From an uncultured Myxococcales bacterium (GTDB lineage Bacteria; Myxococcota_A; UBA9042; DTJE01), in assembly GCA_937975765.1 (NCBI GenBank), contig CALJUR010000125.1, forward strand, positions 1 through 57,345: 57,345 bases of DNA. The letters are read 5' to 3'. Under the pieces are notes generated by a model. The model was given only the letters and a program-made list of their open reading frames with translations. It was not told where the DNA came from and did not search any database. A program made the position numbers and the translations under genes. Position 1 is the stretch's first letter. Each line of letters starts with the position of its first letter. Of this stretch, positions 25,144 to 33,677 are shown one piece after another.

Positions 25144-27402
25144 ATGCGGATGTGGTGGAGGATGCGGGGGCCGACCCGCCTGGCCCTGGTGCTGGTGTCC
25201 CTGCTGCTGGCGTGCGGCGCGGGGACGGAAGGGGACGACGTGGCGACAGACGCCGCGCTCGATGCCGAGGCGGGCACGGCGCCGGACTTCGCGCCCGAGG
25301 CGGAGGCCGAGATCCCCGCCGGGCGGGACGTCCCGGAGGCCTCCCCCGGGGAGATCGGACCCGTCGAGGAGGAAGGCCCCGATGCGGGCGATGCCCCCGG
25401 CGAGATCGAGTCCCCCGATGCGCTGCCGGAGATTGCGGCGGAGGTCCCCCCGCCCGACCCCTGCGAGGGCAGTGCCGGGTTCGAGGCGGGCGCGGGCATC
25501 TACGACGTGACCGGCCCCGTCGCCGAACTGGGCATGATGGGCTACGCGATGACCGACCAGAAGACGGCCGGCATCCACACGCGCCTGCGGGCCCGGGCCT
25601 TCGTGATCGGCTCGCCTTGCAACGGCCGGCGCGTGGTCTTCGTCAGCGCCGACCTGCTGGCGATCTTCCAGGGCGTGCGGCTGCAGGTGGTGGCGCGGCT
25701 GCACGAGCGGTACGGGGACCTGTACGGCGACGACGACGTCTTCCTGTCGGCGACGCACACCCACTCGGGGCCGGGCGCCTACTCGCACTACACGCTGTAC
25801 AACCTGACGACCTTCGGATACAGCCCGCAGAACTTCGAGGCGGTGGTGGACGGCATCGTGCAGGCGATCGTCCGCGCCCACGAGGACGTGGGCCCCGCCC
25901 GGCTGCGCATCGCGGAAGGGGACCTGACGGACGCCAGCATCAACCGTTCCCTGGCGGCCTACCTGGCCAATCCCGAGTCCGAGCGCGCTCGCTACCCGGA
26001 CGACACCGACCAGCGGATGACCGTGCTGCGCATCGACCGGCCCGACGGGACCGGGGTGGGCGTCATCGCCTGGTTCGGCGTGCACGCGACGTCGATGGGC
26101 AACAAGAACCACCTGATCAGCGCCGACAACAAGGGGTACGCGTCCCTGCAGTTCGAGCGCTGGAAGGGCACCGACTACGCCTCGCCGCACACCTTCGTCG
26201 CGGCCTTCGCGCAGGCGACCGAGGGCGACTCCAGCCCGAACATCCTCGGCGGCGAGGACGGCGGCGGCGAGGACGACTACGAGAGCACCGCGATCTCGGG
26301 TGGCAAGCAGTACGCGAAGGCGCGCGAACTGTACGAGGCGGCGGCCGAGGAGGTGACCGGACCGGTGGACTCCCGGCTGGCGTACGTGAAGTTCGACGCC
26401 GAGCACGTCCTGCCGGAGTTCGCGGACGGCGTCGCGCACGACACCTGCGTCGCGGCCATCGGCACCTCGATGATCGCGGGGGCGGAGGACGGGCCGGGAT
26501 ACGGCAGCGAGGGCATGTCCTGCGACGACCTGTCGGGCCTGCTGACGGGCCTGGCCTGCGACGCCACCACGACGGAGTGCCAGGCCGAGAAGCCCATCGC
26601 GCTGGAGACCGGCAGCCGCAAGCCGAATCCCTGGACGCCGAACATCCTGCCGCTGCACGTGCTGCGCATCGGCGGCCTGTCGCTGGTCGGACTGCCCTTC
26701 GAGACGACGACGATGGCGGCGCGGCGCATCCGGGACACGGTACTGCCCCCGTTGCAGCCGGCCGGCGTGTCCCGGCTGGTCGTGGCCTCGCCGGTCAACG
26801 CCTTCGCCGGCTACATGACGACCCGCGAGGAATACGCCACGCAGAACTACGAGGGCGCCTCCACCCACTTCGGCCCGTGGCAGCTGTCCTCGGTGCGGCA
26901 GAACCTGTTGTGGCTGGCCCAGGCGATGGCCGCGGGGCTGGCAGTGCTGCCCGGCCCGACGCCGCCCGACCTGTCGGCGGCGCAGACGATCACGACGGTC
27001 GGGATCGCCTACGACGACAAGCTGTTGAAGGACGAGTGGGGCCAGGTGCTGGCGGACGCGCCCGGGGCCGTCGACCGGGGCGCGACCATGTCGGTGACGT
27101 TCCGCGGGGCGCACCCGAACAACGACCTGCGCACCCAGGACACCTACCTGAAGGTCGAACGGCGGGACGGGGAGGCATGGGTGACCGTCGCGAACGACTG
27201 GGACTGGGAGACGCGCTATTTGTGGGTCCGCGACAACTGCTTCCCGACGTTCGGCTGCTCGAAGGTGACGATCGAGTGGGAAGTGCCGGCCGACGCCGCG
27301 CCGGGCACGTACCGCATCCGCACCTTCGGCGCCTGGAAGGACGGGCTGGACGGGAAGGTCCGCCCGTACGAAGGCACCTCCCGCGAGTTTGCCGTCCAGT
27401 AG
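25144..27402 (+). CDS. Neutral/alkaline ceramidase-like lipoprotein
   Basis: 752 aa from ATG 25144. The lipoprotein signal ends LLLAC (Cys 24), followed by a 90-residue acidic Pro/Glu linker. The catalytic part begins GAGIYDVTGPVAELGMMGYAM, as in neutral ceramidases. Zn ligands are visible in ATHTHSGPG (His 205 and 207) and WFGVHATSM, followed by ISADNKGY and AQATEGDSSPNI, which carries the family's Ser nucleophile region. The C-terminal Ig-like domain (about 620-752) is also present. The known reaction is hydrolysis of ceramide to sphingosine and fatty acid. Bacterial homologues are secreted and act on host sphingolipids. A GH5 lipoprotein 6 kb away may supply ceramide. Confidence 0.9.
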   Translation: MRMWWRMRGPTRLALVLVSLLLACGAGTEGDDVATDAALDAEAGTAPDFAPEAEAEIPAGRDVPEASPGEIGPVEEEGPDAGDAPGEIESPDALPEIAAEVPPPDPCEGSAGFEAGAGIYDVTGPVAELGMMGYAMTDQKTAGIHTRLRARAFVIGSPCNGRRVVFVSADLLAIFQGVRLQVVARLHERYGDLYGDDDVFLSATHTHSGPGAYSHYTLYNLTTFGYSPQNFEAVVDGIVQAIVRAHEDVGPARLRIAEGDLTDASINRSLAAYLANPESERARYPDDTDQRMTVLRIDRPDGTGVGVIAWFGVHATSMGNKNHLISADNKGYASLQFERWKGTDYASPHTFVAAFAQATEGDSSPNILGGEDGGGEDDYESTAISGGKQYAKARELYEAAAEEVTGPVDSRLAYVKFDAEHVLPEFADGVAHDTCVAAIGTSMIAGAEDGPGYGSEGMSCDDLSGLLTGLACDATTTECQAEKPIALETGSRKPNPWTPNILPLHVLRIGGLSLVGLPFETTTMAARRIRDTVLPPLQPAGVSRLVVASPVNAFAGYMTTREEYATQNYEGASTHFGPWQLSSVRQNLLWLAQAMAAGLAVLPGPTPPDLSAAQTITTVGIAYDDKLLKDEWGQVLADAPGAVDRGATMSVTFRGAHPNNDLRTQDTYLKVERRDGEAWVTVANDWDWETRYLWVRDNCFPTFGCSKVTIEWEVPADAAPGTYRIRTFGAWKDGLDGKVRPYEGTSREFAVQ

Positions 27403-27450
27403 GCCCCGTGCCCCGGGTCCGCCGTGCCGGTCCGGCTCGCGCGCCCCCGT

Positions 27451-27460
27451 GTGCTATACT
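27451..27460 (+). promoter_or_regulatory. Extended -10 promoter of the pyr operon
   Basis: GTGCTATACT contains TGCTATACT, an extended -10 (TGnTATAAT-like). No good -35 lies 17 bp upstream. The predicted start near 27467 gives a 70-nt leader before pyrF. Confidence 0.45.
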
Positions 27461-27536
27461 CCCGCCGCGCCGCGCGAGGCATCCGCCTGCCGCGGCTCCC
27501 GGCCCGGAGGAACGCCCGAAACAGGATGCAGGTGAC

Positions 27537-28418
27537 ATGGTAGCCGACCGACTGTACGAACGGATCGCCTCCTGTGGCCCCGTGTGCTTCGGACTGGACA
27601 CGGCGGCCTCGTACCTGCCGCCCGGGCTGACCGCGAAGGCCGGCGGCGACGCGGCGGGGATCCTGGCCTTCAACCAGGCGCTGATCGACGCGACGCACGA
27701 CGCCGTGGCCTGCTACAAGGTCCAGATCGCGTACTACGAAGCGCTGGGCCTGGCCGGCCTGGACGCGTACGCGAAGACCCTGGCCCACGTGCGGGCCAAG
27801 GGCGTGCCGGTCATCGGCGACGTCAAGCGCGGCGACATCGCGGCGACGGGTGGCCAGTACGCGAAGGCCCACTTCCAGGGCGACTTCGAGGCCGACTGGA
27901 TCACCGTGAACCCCTACATGGGCCACGACGCCATCCAGCCCTTCCTGGAACTGGCGGACCAGGCGGACAAGGGGATCTTCGTGCTGGTGCGGACCTCGAA
28001 CCCCGGCGCGGCCGACTTCGAGTACCTGACGGTGGACGACGGGCGGCGCGAGCCGCTGTACCTGCGGGTCGCGTCGCGCGTGGCGGAGATGGCGCGGGCC
28101 TCCCGCGGGGCGCACGGGTACTCGCGCGTCGGCGCCGTGACGGGCTGCACGCAGCGGTCCGAGGTGGCGGCGGTGCGGGACGCGCTGGCCGGCTGCTTCC
28201 TGCTGATCCCGGGCTACGGGGCGCAGGGCGGCACGGCCGAGGACGTGGCGGAGTACCTGGTCGGCGGCAACGGCGGCGTGGTCAACGCGTCGCGGTCGCT
28301 GCTGTTGGCCTGGAAGAAGGTCGATGGCGGTGCGGAGCGGTTCGCGGAGGCATCGCGCGAGGCGACCCTGCAGATGCGGGCGGACATCGCGGCCGCGGTC
28401 GCGGCGAAGGGCGCCTGA
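27537..28418 (+). CDS. pyrF: Orotidine 5'-phosphate decarboxylase
   Basis: 293 aa, the longer type-2 form common in myxobacteria and actinobacteria (the E. coli type is about 245). It catalyses OMP to UMP, the last step of de novo pyrimidine synthesis. The catalytic motif GDVKRGDIAATGGQYAKA carries the Asp-Lys-x-x-Asp charge network, followed by VNPYMGHDAIQPFLE and the phosphate-binding LIPGYGAQGG. Start ATG 27537 fits the family N-terminus (DRLYERIASCGPVCFGLD). It is the first gene of pyrF-pyrK-pyrD-pyrE, 12 bp before pyrK. Confidence 0.95.
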   Translation: MVADRLYERIASCGPVCFGLDTAASYLPPGLTAKAGGDAAGILAFNQALIDATHDAVACYKVQIAYYEALGLAGLDAYAKTLAHVRAKGVPVIGDVKRGDIAATGGQYAKAHFQGDFEADWITVNPYMGHDAIQPFLELADQADKGIFVLVRTSNPGAADFEYLTVDDGRREPLYLRVASRVAEMARASRGAHGYSRVGAVTGCTQRSEVAAVRDALAGCFLLIPGYGAQGGTAEDVAEYLVGGNGGVVNASRSLLLAWKKVDGGAERFAEASREATLQMRADIAAAVAAKGA

Positions 28419-28430
28419 CAGGGGGATCCG

Positions 28431-29213
28431 GTGACCACGGAACTGTACACCGTCCTGGCCAACGACCTCGTCGCGCCGGGCATCCTTCGGATGACGGTGC
28501 GCTCGTCGGATCCGTCGGTCGCGCCCGGCGCCGGGACCCGGACGCCCGTCCTGCCCGGCCAGTTCCACATGCTGAAGACGCTGGCGCCGGAACCGCTGCT
28601 GGCCCGGCCGATCAGCATCCACGAGGTCGCGGGCGACGACCTGCGCTTCCTGTACGAGGTGAAGGGGCCCGGCACGCAGGCCCTGGCCGACCTGGCCGCG
28701 GGCGGATCGCTGCGGATCACCGGCCCGTGCGGCAACGGCTTCGCGGTGGACGAACTGGCGGGGCGCGTGCTGCTGGTCGCGGGCGGCATCGGCATCGCCC
28801 CGTTCCCGTACCTGGCGCGCGCCCTGCACCAGGCCGGCAACGCCCGCGTCACGCTGGCCGCCGGCTTCCGCAGCCTGCCATACGGCCTGGACGACTTCGC
28901 CGCGCACGTACCGGACATCCGGGTCGCGTCCGAGGACGGCAGCGCCGGCGTGAAGGGCCGCGTCCCGGTGCTGTTCGACCCGCGCGACTTCGACATCGTC
29001 GTGGCGTGCGGCCCGGTGCCGATGATGCGGGCCGTGCAGGGGATCTGCGCCGCCGCCGGCATCCGCTGCGTCCTGTCGATGGAGGCGCGGATGGCGTGCG
29101 GCGTCGGCCTGTGCCTGGGCTGCACGATCCGGACGACCACCGGAATGCGGCGGGTCTGCGTCGACGGCCCGGTCTTCCCGGCCGAGGAGGTGATCTTCGA
29201 TGCCGCCCGCTGA
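28431..29213 (+). CDS. pyrK: Dihydroorotate dehydrogenase B electron-transfer subunit
   Basis: 260 aa from GTG 28431 with AGGGGG upstream. PyrK carries FAD and a [2Fe-2S] cluster and passes electrons from PyrD to NAD+. Seen are the FAD-binding ARPISIHEV segment, the nucleotide-binding LLVAGGIGIAPFPYLA and, at the C-terminus, the cluster motif CGVGLCLGCTI with the fourth Cys in VCVDGPVF. The gene overlaps pyrD by 14 bp, as expected for subunits of one heterotetramer. Confidence 0.95.
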   Translation: MTTELYTVLANDLVAPGILRMTVRSSDPSVAPGAGTRTPVLPGQFHMLKTLAPEPLLARPISIHEVAGDDLRFLYEVKGPGTQALADLAAGGSLRITGPCGNGFAVDELAGRVLLVAGGIGIAPFPYLARALHQAGNARVTLAAGFRSLPYGLDDFAAHVPDIRVASEDGSAGVKGRVPVLFDPRDFDIVVACGPVPMMRAVQGICAAAGIRCVLSMEARMACGVGLCLGCTIRTTTGMRRVCVDGPVFPAEEVIFDAAR

Positions 29214-30120
29214 CGCCGCCCCGGACCTGTCCGTGAACCTGTGCGGCGTGGTCCTGAAGAACCCCGTCATCGCCGCGTCGGGCACCTTCGGCATGGGCGA
29301 GGAGGTCCTGCCGTTCTACCACCCGTCCGTGCTGGGCGGCTTCTGCACCAAGGGGCTGACGCTGCGCCCGCGCGAGGGCAACCCCGGCATCCGGCTGCAC
29401 GAGACGCGCGCCGGGCTGATGAACTCCATCGGCCTGCAGAATCCCGGCGTCCGTGCCTTCGTGGACGAGATCCTGCCGCGCATCCGCGGCCTGACCCCGG
29501 TGCTGATCGCGAACGTGGGCGGCAGCGAGATCGACGACTACGTCGAGGCGGTCGGCATCGTGGCGGCGGCCGACGTGGACCTGATCGAACTGAACATCTC
29601 GTGCCCGAACGTGAAGTGCGGCGGCATGGCGTTCGGGATGGAGCCAGCGACCGCGGCTGCCGTGGTGCGCGCCGTGCGGCCGGCCTGCGGGAAGCCGCTG
29701 ATGGTCAAGCTGTCGCCGAACGCGCACGACATCTGCGCCGTGGCCCGCGCCTGCGAGGAAGCCGGGGCCGACGCGCTGTCGCTGGTCAACACGTTCAACG
29801 CCCTGGCGATCGACGTGCACGCCCGCCGTGCCGTGTTCGACAACGTGACGGCGGGGCTGTCCGGCCCGGCGATCCTGCCCATCGCGATGCGGATGACGCG
29901 GGACGTGGCCCGGGCGGTGCGCGTGCCGGTCGTGGGCATGGGCGGCATCGAGACGGGCGAGGACGCGGCGGCCTTCATCATGGCCGGCGCGACCGCCGTG
30001 CAGGTGGGCACCGCCGGGCTGGTGCGGCCCGACCTGCTGCCCCGGATCGTGGACGAACTGGCGGCCTTCATGGCCCGGGAGGGCATCCACGACCTCGCGG
30101 CGATCCGCGGCATCGTCTAA
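29200..30120 (+). CDS. pyrD: Dihydroorotate dehydrogenase B catalytic subunit
   Basis: 306 aa, class 1B (NAD-linked, with PyrK). It oxidises dihydroorotate to orotate using FMN. Motifs include NPVIAASGTFGMGEE, NSIGLQNPGV, the ELNISCPNVKCGG loop that contains the catalytic Cys of class 1 enzymes, VKLSPNAHDI and GMGGIETGEDAAAFIMAGA for FMN phosphate. ATG 29200 lies inside pyrK with GAGGAGG upstream. The last two bases of its TAA stop are also the first two bases of an inverted-repeat element. Confidence 0.95.
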   Translation: MPPADAAPDLSVNLCGVVLKNPVIAASGTFGMGEEVLPFYHPSVLGGFCTKGLTLRPREGNPGIRLHETRAGLMNSIGLQNPGVRAFVDEILPRIRGLTPVLIANVGGSEIDDYVEAVGIVAAADVDLIELNISCPNVKCGGMAFGMEPATAAAVVRAVRPACGKPLMVKLSPNAHDICAVARACEEAGADALSLVNTFNALAIDVHARRAVFDNVTAGLSGPAILPIAMRMTRDVARAVRVPVVGMGGIETGEDAAAFIMAGATAVQVGTAGLVRPDLLPRIVDELAAFMAREGIHDLAAIRGIV

Positions 30121-30245
30121 TTCAGGGACAGTCACCATTATTGGTGGTCCAAGTTCCCGGATTTCTTGAGATGTGGTTCTGGTTGAGCGAGGGGTCAATG
30201 TTTCCGGGCAGTTATCGAAGCAATAATGGTGACTGTCCCTGAATT
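30119..30245. mobile_element. Small inverted-repeat element, copy 1 (MITE/REP-like)
   Basis: 127 bp bounded by a perfect 24-bp inverted repeat at 30119-30142 and 30222-30245, starting AATTCAGGGACAGTCACC and ending in its complement. The inside is AT-richer than the surrounding genes and has no ORF. It starts within the pyrD stop codon and ends just before the pyrE ribosome site, so it is transcribed within the pyr operon and can form a long hairpin. No target duplication is evident. GGGACAGTCACC ends are, from memory, often seen near RAYT/IS200-like transposases; none is encoded here. Confidence 0.75.
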
Positions 30246-30259
30246 GGAGGGAGGAAGGG

Positions 30260-30826
30260 ATGGATTCGAGGACGCTGGAACTGCTGAAGGAGTCGGGCGC
30301 GCTGCTGGAGGGGCACTTCCTGCTGTCCTCGGGCCGGCATTCCAACCGGTACTGCCAGAGCGCGTTGCTGCTGTGCCATCCCGACCGCGCGGCCCAGGCG
30401 CTGGCGCCCGTGGTGGAGCAGGTGAAGGCCCTGAAGGTGGACGCGGTGGTCGGCCCGGCGCTGGGAGGCATCGTCCCGTCCTACGAACTGGCGCGGCAGC
30501 TGGGCGTGCCCGGCCTGTACGTCGAGCGCGAGAACGAGGCGCTGGCCGTGCGCCGCGGCTTCGCGATCCAGCCCGGCTGGCGGGTCCTGATCGCCGAGGA
30601 CGTCGTCACCACCGGCAAGTCCACGCTGGAGACGGCGGCCCTGATCCAGGCGGCGGGCGCGACGGTGGTCGGCGTCGGCTGCATCGCGGACCGCGGCGAG
30701 TCGAACCTGCCCTTCCCGGTCTTCTGCGGCACGAAACTGTCGATCGAGTCCTGGAAGGCGGACGAATGCCCGCTGTGCGCGCAGGGCGTGCCGTGGGTCA
30801 AGCCCGGCACCCGCAAGCAGCCGTAG
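30260..30826 (+). CDS. pyrE: Orotate phosphoribosyltransferase
   Basis: 188 aa. It joins orotate and PRPP to give OMP. The family start GHFLLSSGRHSNRYCQ, the PRPP-binding loop VLIAEDVVTTGKST with its two acidic residues, and the flexible-loop region VERENEAL are all present. GGAGGGAGG precedes ATG 30260. It is separated from pyrD by the inverted-repeat element but is otherwise in line with the pyr operon. The end CPLCAQGVPWVKPGTRKQP is typical of the longer bacterial PyrE group. Confidence 0.95.
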   Translation: MDSRTLELLKESGALLEGHFLLSSGRHSNRYCQSALLLCHPDRAAQALAPVVEQVKALKVDAVVGPALGGIVPSYELARQLGVPGLYVERENEALAVRRGFAIQPGWRVLIAEDVVTTGKSTLETAALIQAAGATVVGVGCIADRGESNLPFPVFCGTKLSIESWKADECPLCAQGVPWVKPGTRKQP

Positions 30827-30854
30827 GATCCGGGGCGGGACCCGTTCCGGCGCT

Positions 30855-30886
30855 CGTCTCCCGGCGGGCCGAGGACCGGGGAGACG
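30855..30886. terminator. Hairpin between convergent pyrE and beta-helix genes
   Basis: CGTCTCCCGG pairs with CCGGGGAGACG (one bulged base) around an 11-nt loop. It sits in the 84-bp gap between two convergent genes, where a two-way terminator is expected. It lacks a T tract, so the call is tentative. Confidence 0.4.
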
Positions 30887-30910
30887 CGGCCGGGATCCTG
30901 CCCGATGGGG

Positions 30911-31915
30911 CTACCTCTCGAAGGCGCCGGCGGTTGCCTGGCGGTCGGGTCGGGGCCGCCCGGTCAGATCCGTGGCACCCCCGCCCAGGGCCAGTCCGAT
31001 CGCGGGCGACCCCTCGGCCGGACCCAGCGGCCGGGGGCCCGACCCGGCGAACCGCGGATCCCCCCGGACGACAGAGGCGTCCAGTTCTTCCACACCCCCA
31101 ACTTCCCCCCCCAGCACCGAGCGCTGGACCCGGATCTTCGCCGGCTGCAACCCGTCGTTTTCGAGGCTGGTCCGACCCTGGAGGATGCTGTCCGAGACGG
31201 TCACCTCGGGTGACCGGGAGGTGGTCCCGCACGCGGAGATCGCCGTCCCCGTCCGACCCGCGAGCACCGTGGACCGCAGGACCTCCAGCGCGGCGCCGTC
31301 CTGCACGGACACGACGGCCCCTTCCCCGCCCGGCGTGCCGTCCACCAGCGAGTCCTGGAGGAGGACGGAAGCGACCTGGGTGGCCAGGATCGCGCTGCCC
31401 GCGCCCCCCTGGTTGGCCTCGATCCGGCAGCGCTGGACTCGCACCCTCCCGGCCGACGCGAGGAGGGCCCCCCCGCCCGCGCCGCGCGCCCGGTTGCCCG
31501 ACAACGTGCAGTCCCGCAGCACGACCTCGGAGAAGCCCGATACCTCCACGGCCCCCCCTTCGCGGGCGTTGCCCCCGGTGAGCCGGATGCCCTCCAGCAC
31601 GACCCGCAGGTCGTCCGACGAGACCTGCAGGACCCGCCCGGCGTCCCCGGCGTCCAGCACCACGCCATCCCCGGTCGCCCGCAGTTCCACGGATCGGGGG
31701 GGCCTCAACGCCGCCGTGTACCGTCCGGGAGCCAGGCACAGCACCGACCCCGGCCGCGCCTTCTCCACGGCCGACTGCAGGTCGGCGCCAGCCTCCAGCA
31801 CCTCGTTGCACGCCTTCATGGATCCTCCCCTGGGCGGCGAAGCGCCCGCCGCCCCGGCGCATCCCGCCCCGGCCGCGGCCACCAGCAACCCGAGGATTCC
31901 GAGACTCCCCTTCAT
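30911..31915 (-). CDS. Right-handed beta-helix lipoprotein
   Basis: 334 aa. The signal ends AGAGC (Cys 19). From about residue 45 there are repeated short beta-helix rungs: LRVVLEGIRLTGGN, SEVVLRDCTLSGNRA, GRVRVQRCRIEANQG, ASVLLQDSLVDG, AALEVLRSTVLAG and PEVTVSDSILQG, the pattern of pectate-lyase-like or nitrous-oxide-type parallel beta-helices. No pectinase active site is evident. The end (GSPAIGLALGG...DLTGRPRP) is the standard cap of choice-of-anchor/beta-helix proteins. The ATG lies 3 bp after the calpain-like stop, so the two are one transcript. Confidence 0.85.
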   Translation of the reverse strand: MKGSLGILGLLVAAAGAGCAGAAGASPPRGGSMKACNEVLEAGADLQSAVEKARPGSVLCLAPGRYTAALRPPRSVELRATGDGVVLDAGDAGRVLQVSSDDLRVVLEGIRLTGGNAREGGAVEVSGFSEVVLRDCTLSGNRARGAGGGALLASAGRVRVQRCRIEANQGGAGSAILATQVASVLLQDSLVDGTPGGEGAVVSVQDGAALEVLRSTVLAGRTGTAISACGTTSRSPEVTVSDSILQGRTSLENDGLQPAKIRVQRSVLGGEVGGVEELDASVVRGDPRFAGSGPRPLGPAEGSPAIGLALGGGATDLTGRPRPDRQATAGAFER

Positions 31916-31918
31916 GGC

Positions 31919-33466
31919 TTACTTCGCCTTCTGCGGCACCGGGGCGTTCGTCCCGATGGTCTCGAAGTACGCCACGAAATCCGCCGCCGAGATCCCCTTG
32001 GGATGCTTGTGCGCAGCCGGTCCGTGCGGGTTGTGGAAATACAGCAGGCCATCCCGGACCTCGCGGAAGATGTACGCGTGGTCGCCGTGCAGGTTCAGGG
32101 TCGAGGACAGCAACCCTTCGTACCGGTACGAGGCTTCCAGGTCGGCGGCGGCCTTCGGCCCTTTTCCCTTCTCGTAGGCCAGCGATACCTTGCCGTCGGG
32201 GTACGCGACGGACCCCGATCGGACCCCGCCGCCGGACATCTTCCCCTTGCCGTCGTCCACCGCCGCCCCGGACTTGCCTTCCGGGTTCGACACCCGGATC
32301 GAGGATTTCACCAGTTCCGCGGCCGCCCCGTTGACGTCGGTCAGGGTCCCGGCCAGCGGCCCGTCCCCGCTGCCCGAGAACAGGCCCTTCCGGCTGGACT
32401 GCTGGACCCAGTCGCGCGTCCCGCAGGTGACGGCCTTCCGGTCCTTCTGGAACTTCTGGAAGGTGGGAATCACGTCCTTGACCGCCGGGATCGCCTCGGG
32501 AACGCTGCGCACCCCGGTGATCGCCTGCATGGCCTCCGAGGCCTGTCCCCCTTCATCGATCTTGTGGTAGCCGCCCTTCCACTGGGCGTAGGCCTTCTCG
32601 ATGATGGCCGGCCACAGCGCCTGGTTCTTGGGGTCGAAGGGCTTGTCGCTCTGGGCATAGACGGTCTGCGGCTTCGCGCTGCCCGCCCTGGACGGCAACC
32701 AGGCGTCGACGACCTCCTTGTGGGGCTTGAACGTCCTGTCCGCCTGGAGTTCCTGGAAGGTCACCGTGTAGGTTTTCGTCGTCGCGTCGTACGAGACCAT
32801 GTTCCGGATGATGTCGGGGCGCGCCGCGACGACCGACCCCAGCGCGGCCAGCAGGAAGCAGTCCCCGACCGCGCCCTGGTCCACGTCGGACAACTTCGGC
32901 TGGGGGCTGCCCGCTCCCTTGGCGCCCGGCTGGCCCAGGAACAGTTCTCCGACGTACTTCTGGTAGACGTGGTCCTCGGGGCCGCTCTTGTCGTCCTTCT
33001 GGGTCAGCCGGGGCTGGGCCTTGAACTTCGCCGCCGGGATCTGCCCCTCCAGCCCCTTCCTGCCGGACCATGCCTTGACCTTCAGCCGGTCGCCCGCGAT
33101 GCCCGTCACCTGCACCGCGTCGCCAGCCTGCAGGGCGATCTTCATGCCCCCCGCGATCTCGAGGTCCGTGTCGCCGGTGACCATGCCGAACGTGCCGGCC
33201 GGAATGGACGGGGACGCCGCCGCGCCCGTGCCGCCCCGGTTCTTCCGCTCCTGGGCGGCGGTGTCCCCCGCGCCGGTGGTCTTGTGCGAGCGGTTCGTCC
33301 CGGACGGGGACAGCAGCGCGCTGCCCTCCTCGTAGTTCATCCCCTGGAGTTGCCGGCGGATGCCGCCCGCGCCGCCGGACCCCGGCTGGGGGCCCTTCGG
33401 CCGCCTGGGGTCGGGGGCCGGGCTCGCCTTCTTCGGCGCCAGGGTCTCGGTCGCGGATCCGGCCAT
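31919..33466 (-). CDS. Calpain-family (C2) cysteine protease
   Basis: 515 aa. Residues 1-85 are low-complexity and disordered and include GMNYEEGSALLSP, a motif I recall in proteins associated with contractile injection systems. Residues about 90-155 look like an SH3-type barrel. The C2 catalytic domain follows: DVDQGAVGDCFLLAALGSV holds the oxyanion Gln and nucleophile Cys, ALWPAIIEKAYAQWKGGY is the calpain PWPALLEKAYAK-like motif, and GDHAYIFREV plus LYFHNPHG hold the His and Asn. All catalytic residues are present, so it is probably active. There is no signal peptide. It precedes the beta-helix lipoprotein by 3 bp. Confidence 0.85.
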   Translation of the reverse strand: MAGSATETLAPKKASPAPDPRRPKGPQPGSGGAGGIRRQLQGMNYEEGSALLSPSGTNRSHKTTGAGDTAAQERKNRGGTGAAASPSIPAGTFGMVTGDTDLEIAGGMKIALQAGDAVQVTGIAGDRLKVKAWSGRKGLEGQIPAAKFKAQPRLTQKDDKSGPEDHVYQKYVGELFLGQPGAKGAGSPQPKLSDVDQGAVGDCFLLAALGSVVAARPDIIRNMVSYDATTKTYTVTFQELQADRTFKPHKEVVDAWLPSRAGSAKPQTVYAQSDKPFDPKNQALWPAIIEKAYAQWKGGYHKIDEGGQASEAMQAITGVRSVPEAIPAVKDVIPTFQKFQKDRKAVTCGTRDWVQQSSRKGLFSGSGDGPLAGTLTDVNGAAAELVKSSIRVSNPEGKSGAAVDDGKGKMSGGGVRSGSVAYPDGKVSLAYEKGKGPKAAADLEASYRYEGLLSSTLNLHGDHAYIFREVRDGLLYFHNPHGPAAHKHPKGISAADFVAYFETIGTNAPVPQKAK

Positions 33467-33677
33467 CGCTGCCTCCCGTCGTCCGGCGATCCCCGAGGTG
33501 CAATCCTACGACGAACCGCGCCGGCATGCAGCAACCGCGTTCCCCTTCCGAACCCCGGCTTTCCCATGGCCGGGAATCCCCTTTTTACGCTAATCTTCGC
33601 CCCGTATCGCGCCCGTTCCCGGAAGGGGCACCAGGTGCTTCCGGGAAGGGACAACACCGCACCTCGGGGGTCGAACC

